This document shows, in pieces, positions 1 through 13,700 of a DNA stretch of 64,000 bases. The translations under genes were made by a program, and so were the position numbers. This stretch comes from Oxytricha trifallax (lineage: Eukaryota > Ciliophora > Spirotrichea > Sporadotrichida > Oxytrichidae). The DNA lies in assembly GCA_000711775.1 (NCBI GenBank), contig ARYC01000569.1, positions 50,027 to 114,026 on the forward strand, given 5' to 3'. Below the pieces are notes generated by a model. The model searched no databases. It saw nothing but the letters and a program-made list of their open reading frames with translations, and was not told where the DNA came from. Numbering within the stretch: position 1 is the stretch's first letter; the number at the start of each line of letters is the position of its first letter.

Positions 1-110
1 GAAGATAAAAATAGAACAAATATATTTAATAAAGACAAGAATAGAAAGAAATAAGAAAAATTGCCAGAAAAGACTTCTACTAATAAAATAATGAGAAATA
101 GGATATGACT

Positions 111-2531
111 TCAATTTTCTAAATTATTATGATACTTTATTTTAGATATATTTTAGAATTAGAGTTTATTATAATTTTTAATTTCATAATTTCCCTATTC
201 TCTAATGCTAAGAATTAAAAATATAATTAATATTTAAGTTTAAGCTGTGCATTAAAAACTTATCTTTTACTTAGTTTTTTCATCTGTAAATACCTTATCA
301 TCGAATTTCTGATTGTGCAAAGCGCTTAGGCATACTTTAGTAGAGCCTAAATTTTCTAAATTTATCTTTCCAGTATCAGCCCACACATTGAACGTGATTT
401 TATCTCTAATAATTTTACTATAATTATCAATAATAAATCATAATCAGTATATTTTTACACTGTGATTTCACTCTTGGTCTCAAGTTCATCATTTAAGAAA
501 TCGGTTAGCTTGGCAGGATCGTTTTTAATGTTTTCTTCTATTGGGATGTTAAAAAACAGCATTTCGTTCAAATTTGGTCGTCTGACTGGTCTTGTGCGTT
601 TCATAGTACCTGCCCATTCGACTGTAGCGAATACTGAAGCCTCACCACCGTCTTCTATTGAATCGAATACATTCAGTTTGTTTACAAAGATTACAAGGTA
701 GTAATAAAATTGATGACAATTGCTAGAAGAGTATCATTTTTTGCATGAATAAGGGTAAAGTGTATTGGAAAATAAAAAATAAATAGTGTTCACGCTTCGC
801 TATTACTTCCATTTCCCCTGATTATTGATACTTAGGCTTCGATCCAATTCTTAATGTTCCCTGTAAATTACGAATATGTAATAAATAGCTAAATTTAGTG
901 ACTTTCTTTTAAAAAGATAGAATATAAATTACTCGTTTATGCTTTATTCCTAATATTTTCCTCTGTCTTGTTTTTAATTTTATGTATAACAACCTCCGCT
1001 TTAATCAAATTAGTGTCTATATAGTGTTTTAGAACAACTGTTTTCAAGCCAATTAAGGTCTTTCCAAGCAGCTAATGATTCCATATTCTCAGAGACAATT
1101 TCTGTTAGCGTAGTTCGTTGTAAGTGCCACGAAATTTTATGCCATCTTCGAAGGTTGCCCAGTGAGGAAGTTTTTAGTTTTTTTGGACACTTGACCAGGC
1201 TGTCGATTGAATCGCTTAATTAGAAAGTAGTCTCAATTCTAGCTGGGGGTTTTATTAATTCATTGTATATATAAAGTAAAGCCATTTAAGTAAGGAAAAA
1301 CCTTTTATAAAAATGCAATTGGTTAATGTTGAGATTCTTGTCTTCCTCTTTTTCGAGGCTTGTAGCTTTCCAGTCAAGGAAAGTCAAGTAGAAATCCCAA
1401 ATTTCCTCAAAAAATATGTTGAATTTTATAGTTGCGATATTTTTATAGCTTTTCCCTTCTGCTACGCTTTCTTTGATTATGATAGACTGCTTGAACTACC
1501 CAGTTGCTATTTCAATGAATGGAATAGATACATACCCAAGAAACTTGTTTAACCTTCAAAAATTATCTAATATAATTTTTCTCATTAAATAGAAGTAACA
1601 TAAACGGGGAGGTTTAATACCATTTGATTTCTATAACCATCCAGTTTCTTTGTCCCAGAGTTCAATATGAAGTCTTTCCTACATCAATTGGAAATAAGAG
1701 GCTCTAAGTTCAGTATCAATCTCCACGGTGAAAAACTTAGAGTCATTTGGTTCCAAAAACTTCAACACATCTGTTTAGTAAATTATACCATACTCTCCCA
1801 AACTGTTATTTTGCTCTTTCCCATTCGCTTTTTTTATCTCTATCTATAGTTGATTTTTAAGTCAATATCTCTCTAAATTTTAGGGAATAGAAGTTTATAA
1901 CATTATTGAGAGTATTTTATCTGTATCCCATTAACTTACATAAAATGTTCCTCCAATGATGAACTATATAAAGGGATCAATAATTGCCCCTGATGTATTT
2001 TATATTTCAATTTGGAATATATGAACTTTCCACCTACGCAGTAATTCTAAATTTCTTTTTTCTTCCTCCGTGTACTTATTATCTGGCAATCCAGTTGGTT
2101 AATCTATATATTTTCTTATAAGCAATCATGGAATTGATAATATATTAGACTGTATTTTGTATAATTAACATGAAAATGAGTGAAAAAAGTGTTTTTGTTT
2201 ATACTTACCATAGAATGAGATAATTTGATCTCTTTTCTTAGCTGTACCACCGATTTACATAGGTTCTGGTTCTTGGTTTTGTTAATTGTTCGCCTATGAT
2301 TAGTCATTCGGATTATTCGGATCACCCTAGGCATTATTATTATTTGCATTTCCACCTGCATTATCTTTATTGAATAAATTTGAAGAAGGATTTTAATATA
2401 TACATTTGAATTTTAAAAACCATATTGTTTAAGATATTTTACTATATAAAAAACCAAATAAAATTATTGAAATTTTTATAATTAATTTATATATACAATT
2501 ACTCTCCTCTTTCAAAATTAGTCCAACCCAT
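111..2531 (-). CDS. Multi-C2-domain protein (ferlin-like), interrupted
   Basis: Read on the minus strand with TAA/TAG as Gln. The start is probably the ATG at 2531; an 8-bp repeat TTCAATAA (in the first segment and again near 2369) would join it in frame to an Asn/Gln-rich linker (about 2210-2370). A GT-AG intron (upper end 2208) follows. Downstream come beta-rich segments typical of C2 domains: RRWKVHIFQIEIQNTSGAII (about 1950-2050), FFTVEIDTELRASYFQLMQ (about 1690-1760), LGYVSIPFIEIATGQF (about 1490-1545), a block at 960-1170 containing GTYNELRQQKLSLRIWNH, and SVFATVEWAGTMKRTRP (about 570-620), then VWADTGKINLENLGS (about 330-400). Multiple C2 domains suggest calcium or phospholipid binding at membranes, as in ferlins. 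Several interruptions between blocks were not placed exactly. The TGA at 111-113 is the first in-frame stop, but the true end could be nearer 250. Family call moderate, exact member unknown. Confidence 0.55.
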
Positions 2532-3325
2532 TATTGTTGATAAATAAATGAATATATATGAAATTGAGAGAAAATTCGTAAGTGAAATTCTTCTTAATTA
2601 ATTATATGAATACTCTAGTATTATTAATTCAGAAGTATTAATAAAATATTGAGATACAGTTAGAAATATGACAAGGGCATAACTTGAATATTATATAAGT
2701 ACTATTTATTGAAATTTTAAAAGCTTGAGTAAATTTGGTGAGTAATAATAAATTTAAAATATTTAACTTAATAACAAAAATTGTATTAGTTTATTTATAA
2801 ATTTTTAAAGTAATCATAGGTATCGCATATTTCAGCTGAGTAAAATTGAATAGAGATTTACTTACCATTATTTTTCTACTGTTAATCACTCATTTCCAAT
2901 TATTAAATTATTAAGCAATTAATTTATACTTTAATTCGCTATATTCATTCTCAATATTTGTTTTATTTAAGATTTATATTATTTAATTATTTTAAATAAA
3001 TTTAAATTAATTTTAAATTTTAGTAAATAATAGCAATGAGTAAGTATTTATTAGAATTTCAAATATTTTCTATTGTATTTCAAAATATTTATAATAATCA
3101 TAAGAGATAGAATATATTAAATGTAATAAATCTCAATATATACTTTAAATTTCGACAAATAAGTCAAAATTATTATTTTTGCAAATTTTAATGACATAAA
3201 TATTGCATAATAAATTCTAATATATAAAAATCTTAATATTTGATTCATAAAAATTCCCAATAATATTCCTATATTTATGTGCAATATAATTTAAAATAAT
3301 GAAATAATTTACTAGTTCTAGTTAT
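2532..3325. other. AT-rich intergenic stretch
   Basis: Very AT-rich, with runs of A/T and many TGA-containing frames on both strands. I see no coding pattern, element end or foldback here. It probably holds the 5' region of the C2-domain gene (minus) and the 3' region of the next minus-strand locus. Confidence 0.5.
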
Positions 3326-3720
3326 TCAACTAATAAACTAACCGTGCTTGTGATTGCAAGCGGGCTGGTTCTTATCTTGTTTAAAATGGTTTTCTGCACT
3401 GAGAAAAGCAAATTAAAGCAATTCTTGAAGGTAGCCATTTTTCTCAACTCCCTTATCATCAATGACTTGTCCTAATAAAATTGTTGTTAATTTAACTCTT
3501 AAATGTTTAAAAAGAATCAGAGATATGAAAATGTTGATTTAATTATATAAGATTTTAATGTCCCTGCGAAAGTATGAGGACAAGTTCTCTCTCCTAGCGC
3601 GCTTTATGTTGCTTCCTTTGGCCAGAATTCCTCAGCATTTTCATCGTCAAGCGGTGCTGGTACAGGGAGAACTGCCCTCACTGAGGGACTAGTCATTTGT
3701 CTTTCTACCATGGCCTTCAT
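3326..3720 (-). CDS. Hypothetical small protein in two segments
   Basis: Not recognised. Base composition rises well above the surrounding AT-rich DNA. From the ATG at 3718-3720 (minus strand) a reading frame begins MKAMVERQMTSPSVRAVLPV and continues through an acidic stretch and FWPKEATQSALGERTCPHTF to about 3545. A second block at about 3335-3475 reads VIDDKGVEKNGYLQELLQFA and ends CNHKHGQFIS with TGA at 3326-3328. Both blocks use TAA/TAG as Gln and look coding by composition, but between them lies an AT-rich stretch with an in-frame TGA. A single IES or intron would have to join them, and I could not find a repeat pair that restores frame. They might be two separate fragments. Confidence 0.35.
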
Positions 3721-3879
3721 TTTCTCTCATTCCTCTATTTTCACTCATATATTCTATACTAATTAGATGGCATATTAATCAATACAATTAAGTCTAAATG
3801 CAAATTCACGTAGTCTTCAAAAGTATGCCCCCTCCCCTTAAACATCATAGTAATTTGTATCCCATAATTTAACTCATAC

Positions 3880-4290
3880 ATGGGGAATGAGTTAATGAGT
3901 AGAATAAACAAGTCTCAATACCGCATATTATTCCAGGAGACTTTCAAGGGCTACGGCAAAGCCCTCAACCTGATGAGCTCAGTCAAGAAGGCTTTGAGTT
4001 ACGAGACCAATTTTATCTATTTTATTGGAGTGTTGGTCATTAGAGGCAGTGCTTCAGCCCTCTTCAAGGCGTCTATGGTCAAAATAATCATCAAATAAGA
4101 TAAAATCGACTCTAAGAAAGCCAGAAGTAATTTTTACTGGAATACTTGCCCTACAATTGTTATATTTTATAACTTAAAATGGAATTTTATCGTTGGAAGT
4201 ATGAAAATTATGATTGTAAAATTTTAAATTGTCGTGTATGCCATAAGGTATGCGTTAAGATCAACTGCCGTTAAGAATTTAATAGACTAT
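3880..4290 (+). CDS. Possible hypothetical gene or gene fragment
   Basis: Not recognised. Between about 3880 and 4090 composition is clearly less AT-rich than the flanks. The plus frame from ATG 3880 reads GYGKALNLMSSVKKALSYET followed by a hydrophobic stretch FIYFIGVLVI, then a basic segment after a TAA read as Gln. The minus strand is also open over part of this interval, so strand is uncertain. No domain can be named. The end is arbitrary, because the frame runs into AT-rich DNA without a TGA. Confidence 0.25.
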
Positions 4291-5817
4291 CAAGAATATT
4301 TTAATTAAAAAATATCCACCCCCATTATAAACTTGCAATCATTTATAATCAGAAATATATTAATTTATTAAGAATACGCATAAAACCTAGAAAATAACCT
4401 GATTCACTACTTTATTCTATTCATGGTAATTTCTAGATGCCTTAAAACCCTCCTTAAATTTGACAAGGAATCACCTAAGAATGCGAAATTGTACTTATTT
4501 TAAATAATTTATTTAAAAAAAGAACAATATTTTTAAGATTTTTTAAAAAAAAAACATGTTGATTATATATAAAATTCAAATCGTTAAAGGGTACTCATGA
4601 ACAAATTATAGAACTATAATCTGATAAGTAACTGGTAGTAGAAGAGTAAAAAATAGAACAAGAAGGGGATGAGAATAGTCTATTAAAAATGTACAATTTG
4701 AATTTGAATTCTCAAGAAATTCAAAGCAAATTTTTATAAGATATCAAATAAATAAGTAAAAATAAGTTTAAGTTTTGTCAATTTTCTAAAAAATAAGATT
4801 AATTCTGAAAAATAGCTGTTTTTAATACAATATACTTATTTTAATATTTAGTTTTTAAGACATCCAAATTTAATATTATCTCATCAATATCATTATAATA
4901 AACCACTCTGACATCATAATAACCCCGATACCCCTTTACCTGCCAAAAAATTCCGACAAATTAGACTTATCTTTTCAAAAGGAAATTCCGTTTTAATCGA
5001 AGCAGCATGAAGAGACAACAAATATTTCATGATAAAAACTTTGGCATAAAATCTAGAAAATGAAGGCATATGAAATAGAATGCACATATTTAAATAAAAA
5101 ACACGCAATAATTGTACATATAAATAGTAAAAAAACCACCCCTCAAGCTTGTAATATACGATAAAATAGCTATAAATAAATTAATTGGATTTAACAGAGA
5201 TTGCGAAAGTTTTTAAATGAGTATAGCTATTTTAATGGCTTAATGTCAAGAATTTATTTTATTAGGGAATAATGGAAAAGCAATCACAAAAATGTTCTTC
5301 CCTTTTTATATATAAACACTTTTTTAATAAAAACTAGCCACTCTATATGCATGAAATAGCTTGGGAATCAGCAATCTATATAGCAATAAAAAATAATGAC
5401 TTTTATCATGATCTACACCTGCTTCTCTAATCCTAAATTTAAATTGTATTTTGGGAATTATTTCTTAGTTGTGAATAATCCCAGAGTCTTTTAAGTTTGA
5501 GGATTTTATGAAGTCGATAGATCATGATAAAAAAAATTGAACATAAATTTATATACAAAAGAAGCGGTCGCAACTGAGTAATAATTACTCAGTTTTTAGA
5601 ATCATTTGGTATATATATACATAATCATACACATAAATATACATTCATTTTTGGATTAAGTTAATTTCTAATAAGAGTTTTCAATTCAATCAGTTGTTTA
5701 CTTACCTATTTATCAGATAACCCTAGCTTTATAAGGATATTAGTCACTTATATTATATAAATATTTAAAAGTGAATTAGTTGTAAATAATAATTATAATA
5801 AGATTGAGACAATAAAA
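4291..5817. other. AT-rich intergenic region
   Basis: About 1.5 kb of AT-rich DNA upstream of the CWC24-like gene. Short open frames here (for example minus strand 4914-5108) have AT-driven composition and no recognisable motif. No element ends or long inverted repeats were noticed. Confidence 0.5.
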
Positions 5818-7295
<1,478 letters not shown>

Positions 7296-7564
7296 ACTGA
7301 GTGAGAGATTTTATTTGTTTATTTAATTAGTTTTAGCAAGAGTAGTTTTATCAATAATTTCTTAAATAATAGTCATAATTTTTAATTTAAAATGCATCAT
7401 AAGAGCTAGTAAAGGAGAAAAATATTATTTATAGAAAATTAATAAATTTAAGAATTTATATAAAAACAAGGAAAAATAAGGGGATATATCCTCGGCAAAT
7501 CCAATTTAATCTAATGATTTCAAATCTACTGATAATTTAATATAGTAAATATTAGCATAAATAA

Positions 7565-9309
7565 ATGGAAAGTAAAACTGTGCAGGTCCTGCTTTATATC
7601 GGGGCACTTCTTGCCATTATCGCAATGGAGAGAACTTATTGGTAAAATTGATTTTAATTTTAGACAATATTTTTTTAAAACATTTTTACCAAAAGGCGAA
7701 TTTTAAACTAAAATTTTCTCGATTAAATTTTTTTTCTTTGTAATACAGGGACGACTTGTATGCCTACAGTTTGGTCTAGATAAAGAAAATCTAAGCAAAC
7801 ACAAACCCCGACATGATTGAGTTTATGATGCTGGTGTCTGACTTTGGAGTAGCCACTCTATTCATCCCCCTTATTATAACCTACCTCTTCAGCACAAAAA
7901 GCAGAGCTTACTACTACTCAGTAGCTGTTTCTATCAATCTCTACATGATGAGCATTGGCAAGATGGGCTATCACGAACCAAGACCATACATGGTGGACGA
8001 CGATGTGCAAGTTTACGGCTGCTCTAAAGAATTTGGGCAACCCAGTGGCCACACATTTGGATCCTCAACCATGATATTGACTGTGCTCTTCGATGTGCTC
8101 AAGTCTTATGATCATAAGCAGCTAAACGGATGTAGTAGAGTTTTGTACTCAATGCTCGCACTTTCAGCCATTTTGCTGATTGGATTCTCTAGACTTCACA
8201 ATGGAGATCACACAATTGATTAAATCATCTTGGGCTGGTAATTCGGTATATGGCAATCATTTTTAATGCATTTCATGATTAGAGACTCACTCTTTTAGCT
8301 TTTTATAAATTTCACTAATTGTGATTTTAAGTTGGAAAATTGAAGAGATGATATTAAGCATTAATTTGATTCAAAAATATTTTAGCACATTGATAGAGTA
8401 ACTCTACAAGCAAATAGCTATAATTAATCATAGAAAAATTCTTTCAAAACAATAGCTACCTGCATATTCGTAGCTGCAATGAGTTATTTTTAAATTATTC
8501 TATAAACTTTATTTACTCACTAAAGGGTTTATGTGTATATATAAACCCAATTTTGAGTTCAATTATCTTCACCTATCAATCTGTGAATGATAGCTTCCCA
8601 GTCCCAATGGATTGGCAGATTCGCCTATAAGCTAAGTGCGATGTACCAGTGGAATACCAAATGAAATTCAATACTGCTAGTTTCGTGCAGGCTGGAGTCT
8701 TCGCTCTCTTCTTTTCTGGCTATCTTGGATGTATTTCATATGGAGACAGTAATTTGAAGGATGATATGAGCACACTTGCAAAGACCATTATTTATAATTC
8801 AATCAATAATAAGCAAAGAGTTTTATTAAAATCATTATTATCAAATTTTTTATGAAAATTATTACTGGACTTTTATCATCTATTGCTGCATATCCCTATC
8901 TTGAATTAGCGCACCTAGTTGATAAAATTTAAGTTAAATCTTTTTTAAAATTCCCAATTCAAATTATAATCATCATTTATTTGTATAAATTAATGATCCC
9001 TACTACGGTTTCTTCCTCTGCACAACAATACCCTGCCTTTATTTTGGCTTCGTAATGTTTTACTTAGCCGACTTAATTGCAACTAAATTGGGTTTCAACT
9101 CTGCACCCCCTCAATCATATATCACCATTGATTAAAAATAAATTTAAGATTATGAATCTCAATACTTCATCAGCAAACAATCCTTGTTGTAAAATCCTTA
9201 ACACTTATAATATTTGGAGTCATAGAAAAGTGACAGTACTACTATCACTATAGAGCAGGGAGAGCCCATTGTCTATGTTAGACAGTTATCTGCTAATAAC
9301 TTGGTTTGA
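7565..9309 (+). CDS. PAP2-family integral membrane phosphatase
   Basis: Membrane lipid or dolichyl-type phosphatase of the PAP2 superfamily. The three signature blocks are visible: K-x6-RP (KMGYHEPRP), PSGH (QPSGHTFGSS) and SR-x5-H (SRLHNGDHTID; the last Asp is two rather than three residues after His). Exon 1 (7565-7641) encodes a hydrophobic N-terminal helix; a GT-AG intron (7642-7748) follows. The C-terminal half has further hydrophobic segments and a hydrophilic Gln-rich tail ending at TGA 9307-9309. Two IESs are placed exactly at 8787-8857 and 8920-8993. An in-frame TGA at 8341-8343, and a frame change between about 8520 and 8560, need further short introns or IESs; GT-AG segments of 15 and 23 nt would satisfy the frame but are unproven. 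Substrate cannot be told. Confidence 0.78.
7642..7748 (+). other. GT-AG intron in PAP2 gene
   Basis: Starts GTAAAATT and ends AATACAG. It joins TG|G to complete a Trp codon and keeps the frame into the exon that contains the catalytic motifs. At 107 bp it is typical of the clear introns in this window. Confidence 0.8.
8787..8857. other. IES, 71 bp, pointer ATTATT
   Basis: ATTATT occurs at 8787-8792 and 8858-8863. Removing one copy plus the AT-rich interior restores the frame (AKTIITGLLSSIAAYPY). Left in place, the frame meets TGA at 8853-8855. The borders are not GT-AG, so an intron does not explain it. Confidence 0.8.
8920..8993. other. IES, 74 bp, pointer TGAT
   Basis: TGAT at 8920-8923 and 8994-8997 flanks AT-rich DNA. 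Collapsing the repeat gives an uninterrupted frame through LAHLVDPYYGFFLC. There are no GT-AG borders at the join. Confidence 0.75.
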
Positions 9310-9519
9310 TTTATTACACATAGATTTATTTCTCGAAAATAATCTGAAATGCATATATTTTAATCATTTTAATTTCAATTTCATTTCTTCTCAAGATTTC
9401 ATAAATTCTATCTTTTTCTTATAAAATTAAAGCATGAAACATTTGATTTTTTTCTATTGCAAAACCATTATTTTCTAGAATAAAAATAATAAATTGCTAA
9501 ATTAAATAATTGTTAAAAC

Positions 9520-10509
9520 ATGGATAAATAGTCGCCAGAGGAAAAACTAGCAGGAGTTGAAATAAAGCCAGTGGAAAGAGAATGTCTAGAGCGAGTCTTT
9601 GAATACCTGAGTAAGTAAACTTTATCAATCGAGAAATAATATTCTTTCTAAATTAAAGAGTAAAATGAGATTAATTATATAATGTTATTTTTGCGATAAT
9701 AATCCGTTATGGTTTCATGAATATTAACAATAAATTGATTTAGGAACAAGAACAACAAACAAGCCAAAGGACGTTGAACAAAAAATAAGTGCTTAAGATC
9801 TCATTAAAACCTTGTAAATTTTAGGTGAGAAGCCTACTAAATCAGAAGTTGATCTTATGATTTGGGTAAGCCTAACAAAATTTTACGATAGTCGACTAAT
9901 ATAAACATTTTTCACATTTCTTCTTCACTTTATATTCTTTCATAGCCATTATTCATAAAATTAGAGCATTTTCTAAACACCCAAATAAACAAATTCCTTC
10001 TAAACATCACTTTATATTATAGGAAGTAGACGATGACTTAGACAAGCAAGTGAGCAAGATAGAATTTGATAAAATGTACAAACGTTGCATATCGGATGAA
10101 AGTGGCCTCGAGCCCAGGAAGCTGTACAATTTGGTGGTGTTCCTCATGTACGACAAAGAATTCAAGGGACGTGTGAGCGTGGAGGATACTCTCTAACTTC
10201 TCTATGTGAGGCATGGGAGACCTAATTTAGATGAGGAGATTAAAGCCATATTCGGGGAGAACGAAAAGACAGAGGAGGGCAATGAAAAGTTTATTGAGTA
10301 TCACGATTACATTGAGAAAATCAATCATAGAGCCATGGAGGAGAGGAAAAAACGCAAGGCTGATAAGAAATTATACTATTCTATACTTTACGCTTATTTA
10401 TAAACAATGATTTGCTAATATTTTTAAATGAATTTATGTATGGCAATATTCTAAATAACTTGGGGTGTTAAAGAATGGAATTGAGGATGAAGATTACAGT
10501 AGGCATTGA
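9520..10509 (+). CDS. EF-hand (calmodulin-like) protein
   Basis: About 197 residues from three exons (9520-9610, 9744-9865, from 10023) and a final 31-nt coding piece after an IES. Two EF-hand-like units are visible. The first is an E-helix DLIKTLQILGEKPTKSEVDL with loop DDDLDKQVSKIEF; the second is FLMYDKEFKGRVSVEDTLQL. Both loops are degenerate, so calcium binding is uncertain. A basic Lys/Arg helix (MEERKKRKADK) and an acidic end (IEDEDYSRH, TGA at 10507-10509) close the protein. The layout resembles EF-hand proteins of the calmodulin/axonemal class, but I cannot assign an orthologue. The gene lies 210 bp downstream of the PAP2 gene and is convergent with the next gene, about 196 bp from its stop. 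Confidence 0.75.
9611..9743 (+). other. GT-AG intron 1 of EF-hand gene
   Basis: GTAAGTAAAC donor and TTTAG acceptor; 133 bp, AT-rich. It splits an Arg codon (A|GA) and keeps the frame. Confidence 0.8.
9866..10022 (+). other. GT-AG intron 2 of EF-hand gene
   Basis: GTAAGCC donor and TTATAG acceptor; 157 bp. It lies between the Trp and Glu codons just before the first EF loop (MIW | EVDDDLD). Confidence 0.8.
10365..10470. other. IES, 106 bp, pointer AAGAA
   Basis: AAGAA at 10365-10369 and 10471-10475. Removal joins the basic helix in frame to KNGIEDEDYSRH and a TGA. Without removal the frame drifts through AT-rich sequence that looks non-coding. Confidence 0.78.
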
Positions 10510-10705
10510 TTTACCTTTTTTAATAAAAGTTTATAATGTTAGTTTGATAATTATTGTAATTTAACTCTCAAACCCCTTTAGAAAGTTCATTAAATTTTAA
10601 ACTTATCATAATTAATTTAAAGTCAATGATAAAGTGCAGTTTATAATCTTCACACAATTAAGTGTATTTATGAGTGTAATATTAGCATTTAAAGTATACA
10701 ATTAT

Positions 10706-13700
10706 TCATAATTTTCTTAGACCCAAGAAACCCTCAGCCCCTAGATCCCCGCTGTATGACAAGCTAATTCTTGCTCTGGCTGGGAGAGCGATAAAGTCTA
10801 CTAGGGTAAGTCCAGCAAGATTACCAGCTGAATAAGAAAAAAATTATAAAACAAACATTTACATAAATTTTTATTCACAAATTAGAATTTTTAATTAAAT
10901 TAATGTCTACTCATACCCTTTAACTTGCCAGAAGAGTGATGAATTACATAGCTTGAGGAGTTTACTGCAGATAGAACAGCTTCTCCATTTACTAATAATT
11001 AGATAGTAGGCTTTTTGTTTGAATAGAAACCAAATGTAATTTCATAAAGCCCTGGTGCAACTGTGAGAAAATTTTATTAAATAATGAAATACTACAATTT
11101 CTAGGTGTAAATTAATAAAATAAAATAGTGAGAATAAGCGATTTATCCTCATCCCAAATGAAGTTTTCAGGGCAAGTGTTAACACTCTAAACTTCCCAGG
11201 GAATTGCATATCCATTGATTAATTCCCCAGATTTCCAAAGCCATCTACCCACACAATTCTCAGCACAAAGCGCCTCATTAATTGTATTTTGATCATTCAA
11301 GGCTTCTCTGAATTCTCTCATTGAAACTTTAATGGCCAAGTCTTCTGTCATCTCACTCAGTGCTTTGTTTACATCGTCAATATCTAAAACAAAATAGTGT
11401 AAATTATAAGAATTTTATTGGGATAAGGTACTTACTTGACTTCATGTCGAGGAGTGCGCAGACATCCTTGATGTTACTTTTTTAGACTAAGTGATTTTAG
11501 AGCTCCTCTATTTTCTTTCTTAAAATCTCATCAAATTCATCGAAATCTCAAAATTATATTGACTTTTTCAGGTTTTCGCCTAGAAAATGCTATGTTGTTA
11601 AATTATTATATGCTAAATATTTATTCATGAAATCCCTTGTATCAAATTTAGCTTGAACTTCCTTGAGTACTCTCTCAAGTTAGAACTGTAACTCACTAAC
11701 TTCACTTTTGCTTACTAATTATTAAGTTATTTCTTTATAATCAGCTTTTTGGCTTAGTGCTTCTTGTACATCTAAGATATTCACTTTTCTCTCAATTGCT
11801 TTATATATGTCGCTCTCTGATTAGTGCAAGTCATTCTTATATATTTAATTTATATCTATATCACTATAATTTCTGATTAATTTATCCAATTAAACATGGC
11901 TGTATACATCACAACCATTTAATATGTATTTATATACATTCTTTACTTGCTTCTTGAAATCAGCCAGTTACTCGCATATATCGCTCTAGCACTCATTTAA
12001 AGCTTATTAAACCTCTTTCAAGTCAGGCTTGACTTCAATCATTGAAATCATTTTACCCTTGACTTCCAGTAACTCGTTGAGTGAAGACTTATCCACTAGA
12101 TCTCTGCGAACTCTATCTAAGTCTGTTTAAACTTAAGCTATGTCTCTTTGTTGTTCTTACTTGCCTGTCTAGATGATTAAGAGAAAATTAATAATTTATA
12201 TAGAATCATTTAATGATAAACTGTGTAATGTGTATGAAATTTACAATATTTTTTAATGATAGTCTTTATGAATTCCGCAGTTTCTTCTACATCTTTTTTT
12301 CTTTCATCTTATAGTTGCTTGAATTGATCTCTGATGAAGAATATCAATTAATTCAATAGATGAAATAATAAATATCTCAGAAATATATCAATGATACATT
12401 TAAAATATCTCATCAAGAGCCCTCTCTGAATTCATCTCAGCTTTCCCTATTCTTTCCTCGTTTTTATCATCTTTATGCTTGCGAGTGTAAATTTACTCGT
12501 TCAAATCTATAAGTTTATACTGAAAATTAAAATTATTCCAAGTTTTTAGTGTAGTATATATAAACGATTAAAATCAAATATTAATATAAATATATATATG
12601 AATATTCTTAACTCTTGTAATAATTTATGCTGAATGTTGTTAAACCATCCCTTAGCAATCCCCTTTGAGCTTGTTGGCGACAGTTTGGAAATATTCATGA
12701 TCAACTTTCTTAAGCAAAGTCTCCTTCATGTTTTCTAAGAGTGAATAGTCTGCTTTTTTATTCAGTGACTATAGGATTGAAGTTTTCAAGCTCTCCATCT
12801 CTCTCTAGATACCTTGTTATATTATATAAACCAGGCCTTAAAAATAAAAAAAATTACAATTAGAAATGTAAAATAAAAGTTTTCTATTAGGGCTTAATGA
12901 GATTTCAAAAATATTTTTCAATAAATAAAATTGGGGGAGATTATCTGCAAATTGGAATGTAAAAGTTAAATTCAAATTTAAATTAAAATACCACCAATGA
13001 ATTCATCAATATCCTTTTCAAGACTCTTCTATCTCATTTCAAATTCATTCTTTTGGTTAGCTACTGCCATCACATACATATCCACATCAGCTCTGTCGCT
13101 TTTCAATGCCATTTCCTGTCTCATACTGTAAATTTCTTATTTGTCGCTTTTGCCCTCTAGATGTCTCAATACTTGGTCAATCTATATTATAAATCTCAGT
13201 AGAATTTCACTAATTAGTTTATCGCTTAAAATAAAATTTCTTATTAATAATGAATCTAACTAGTTTCAGCTTTCTATTCAAGCAAGTTAATAAGCTTCTC
13301 CATATCAGAGGTATCAGCCTTGCTCTCCAGCAGCTAATCAATGTCAGATCTGTTTGCTTTTCTATGAAGCGCATTAGCCACAGATTGCTTATTAGCTTTG
13401 GATTAAAGCGATTCATTCACATCCTCAACATTGGCTTTGGTTTCTATGACTGTTTGCAAGTATGCAAAATCTTTCTGTAAAGCGCAATTAGATAGTCTTT
13501 TCGACATATCTCTGTAGATATCCTCAATTTTACTATTCAGAGACTGCAGCTCCAAGTTAGTTTCGTGTTAATTGGCTTTATTCTCCATAATTTTTTGCAT
13601 TTCCTCCACTGAGATTTTGTTAGAGAGAAGGTATTACAAGTCAGTCTTGGAAACCTTATCGTCTAGGATATTCTACACCTCTTCGAAAGTTAGTTTATTT

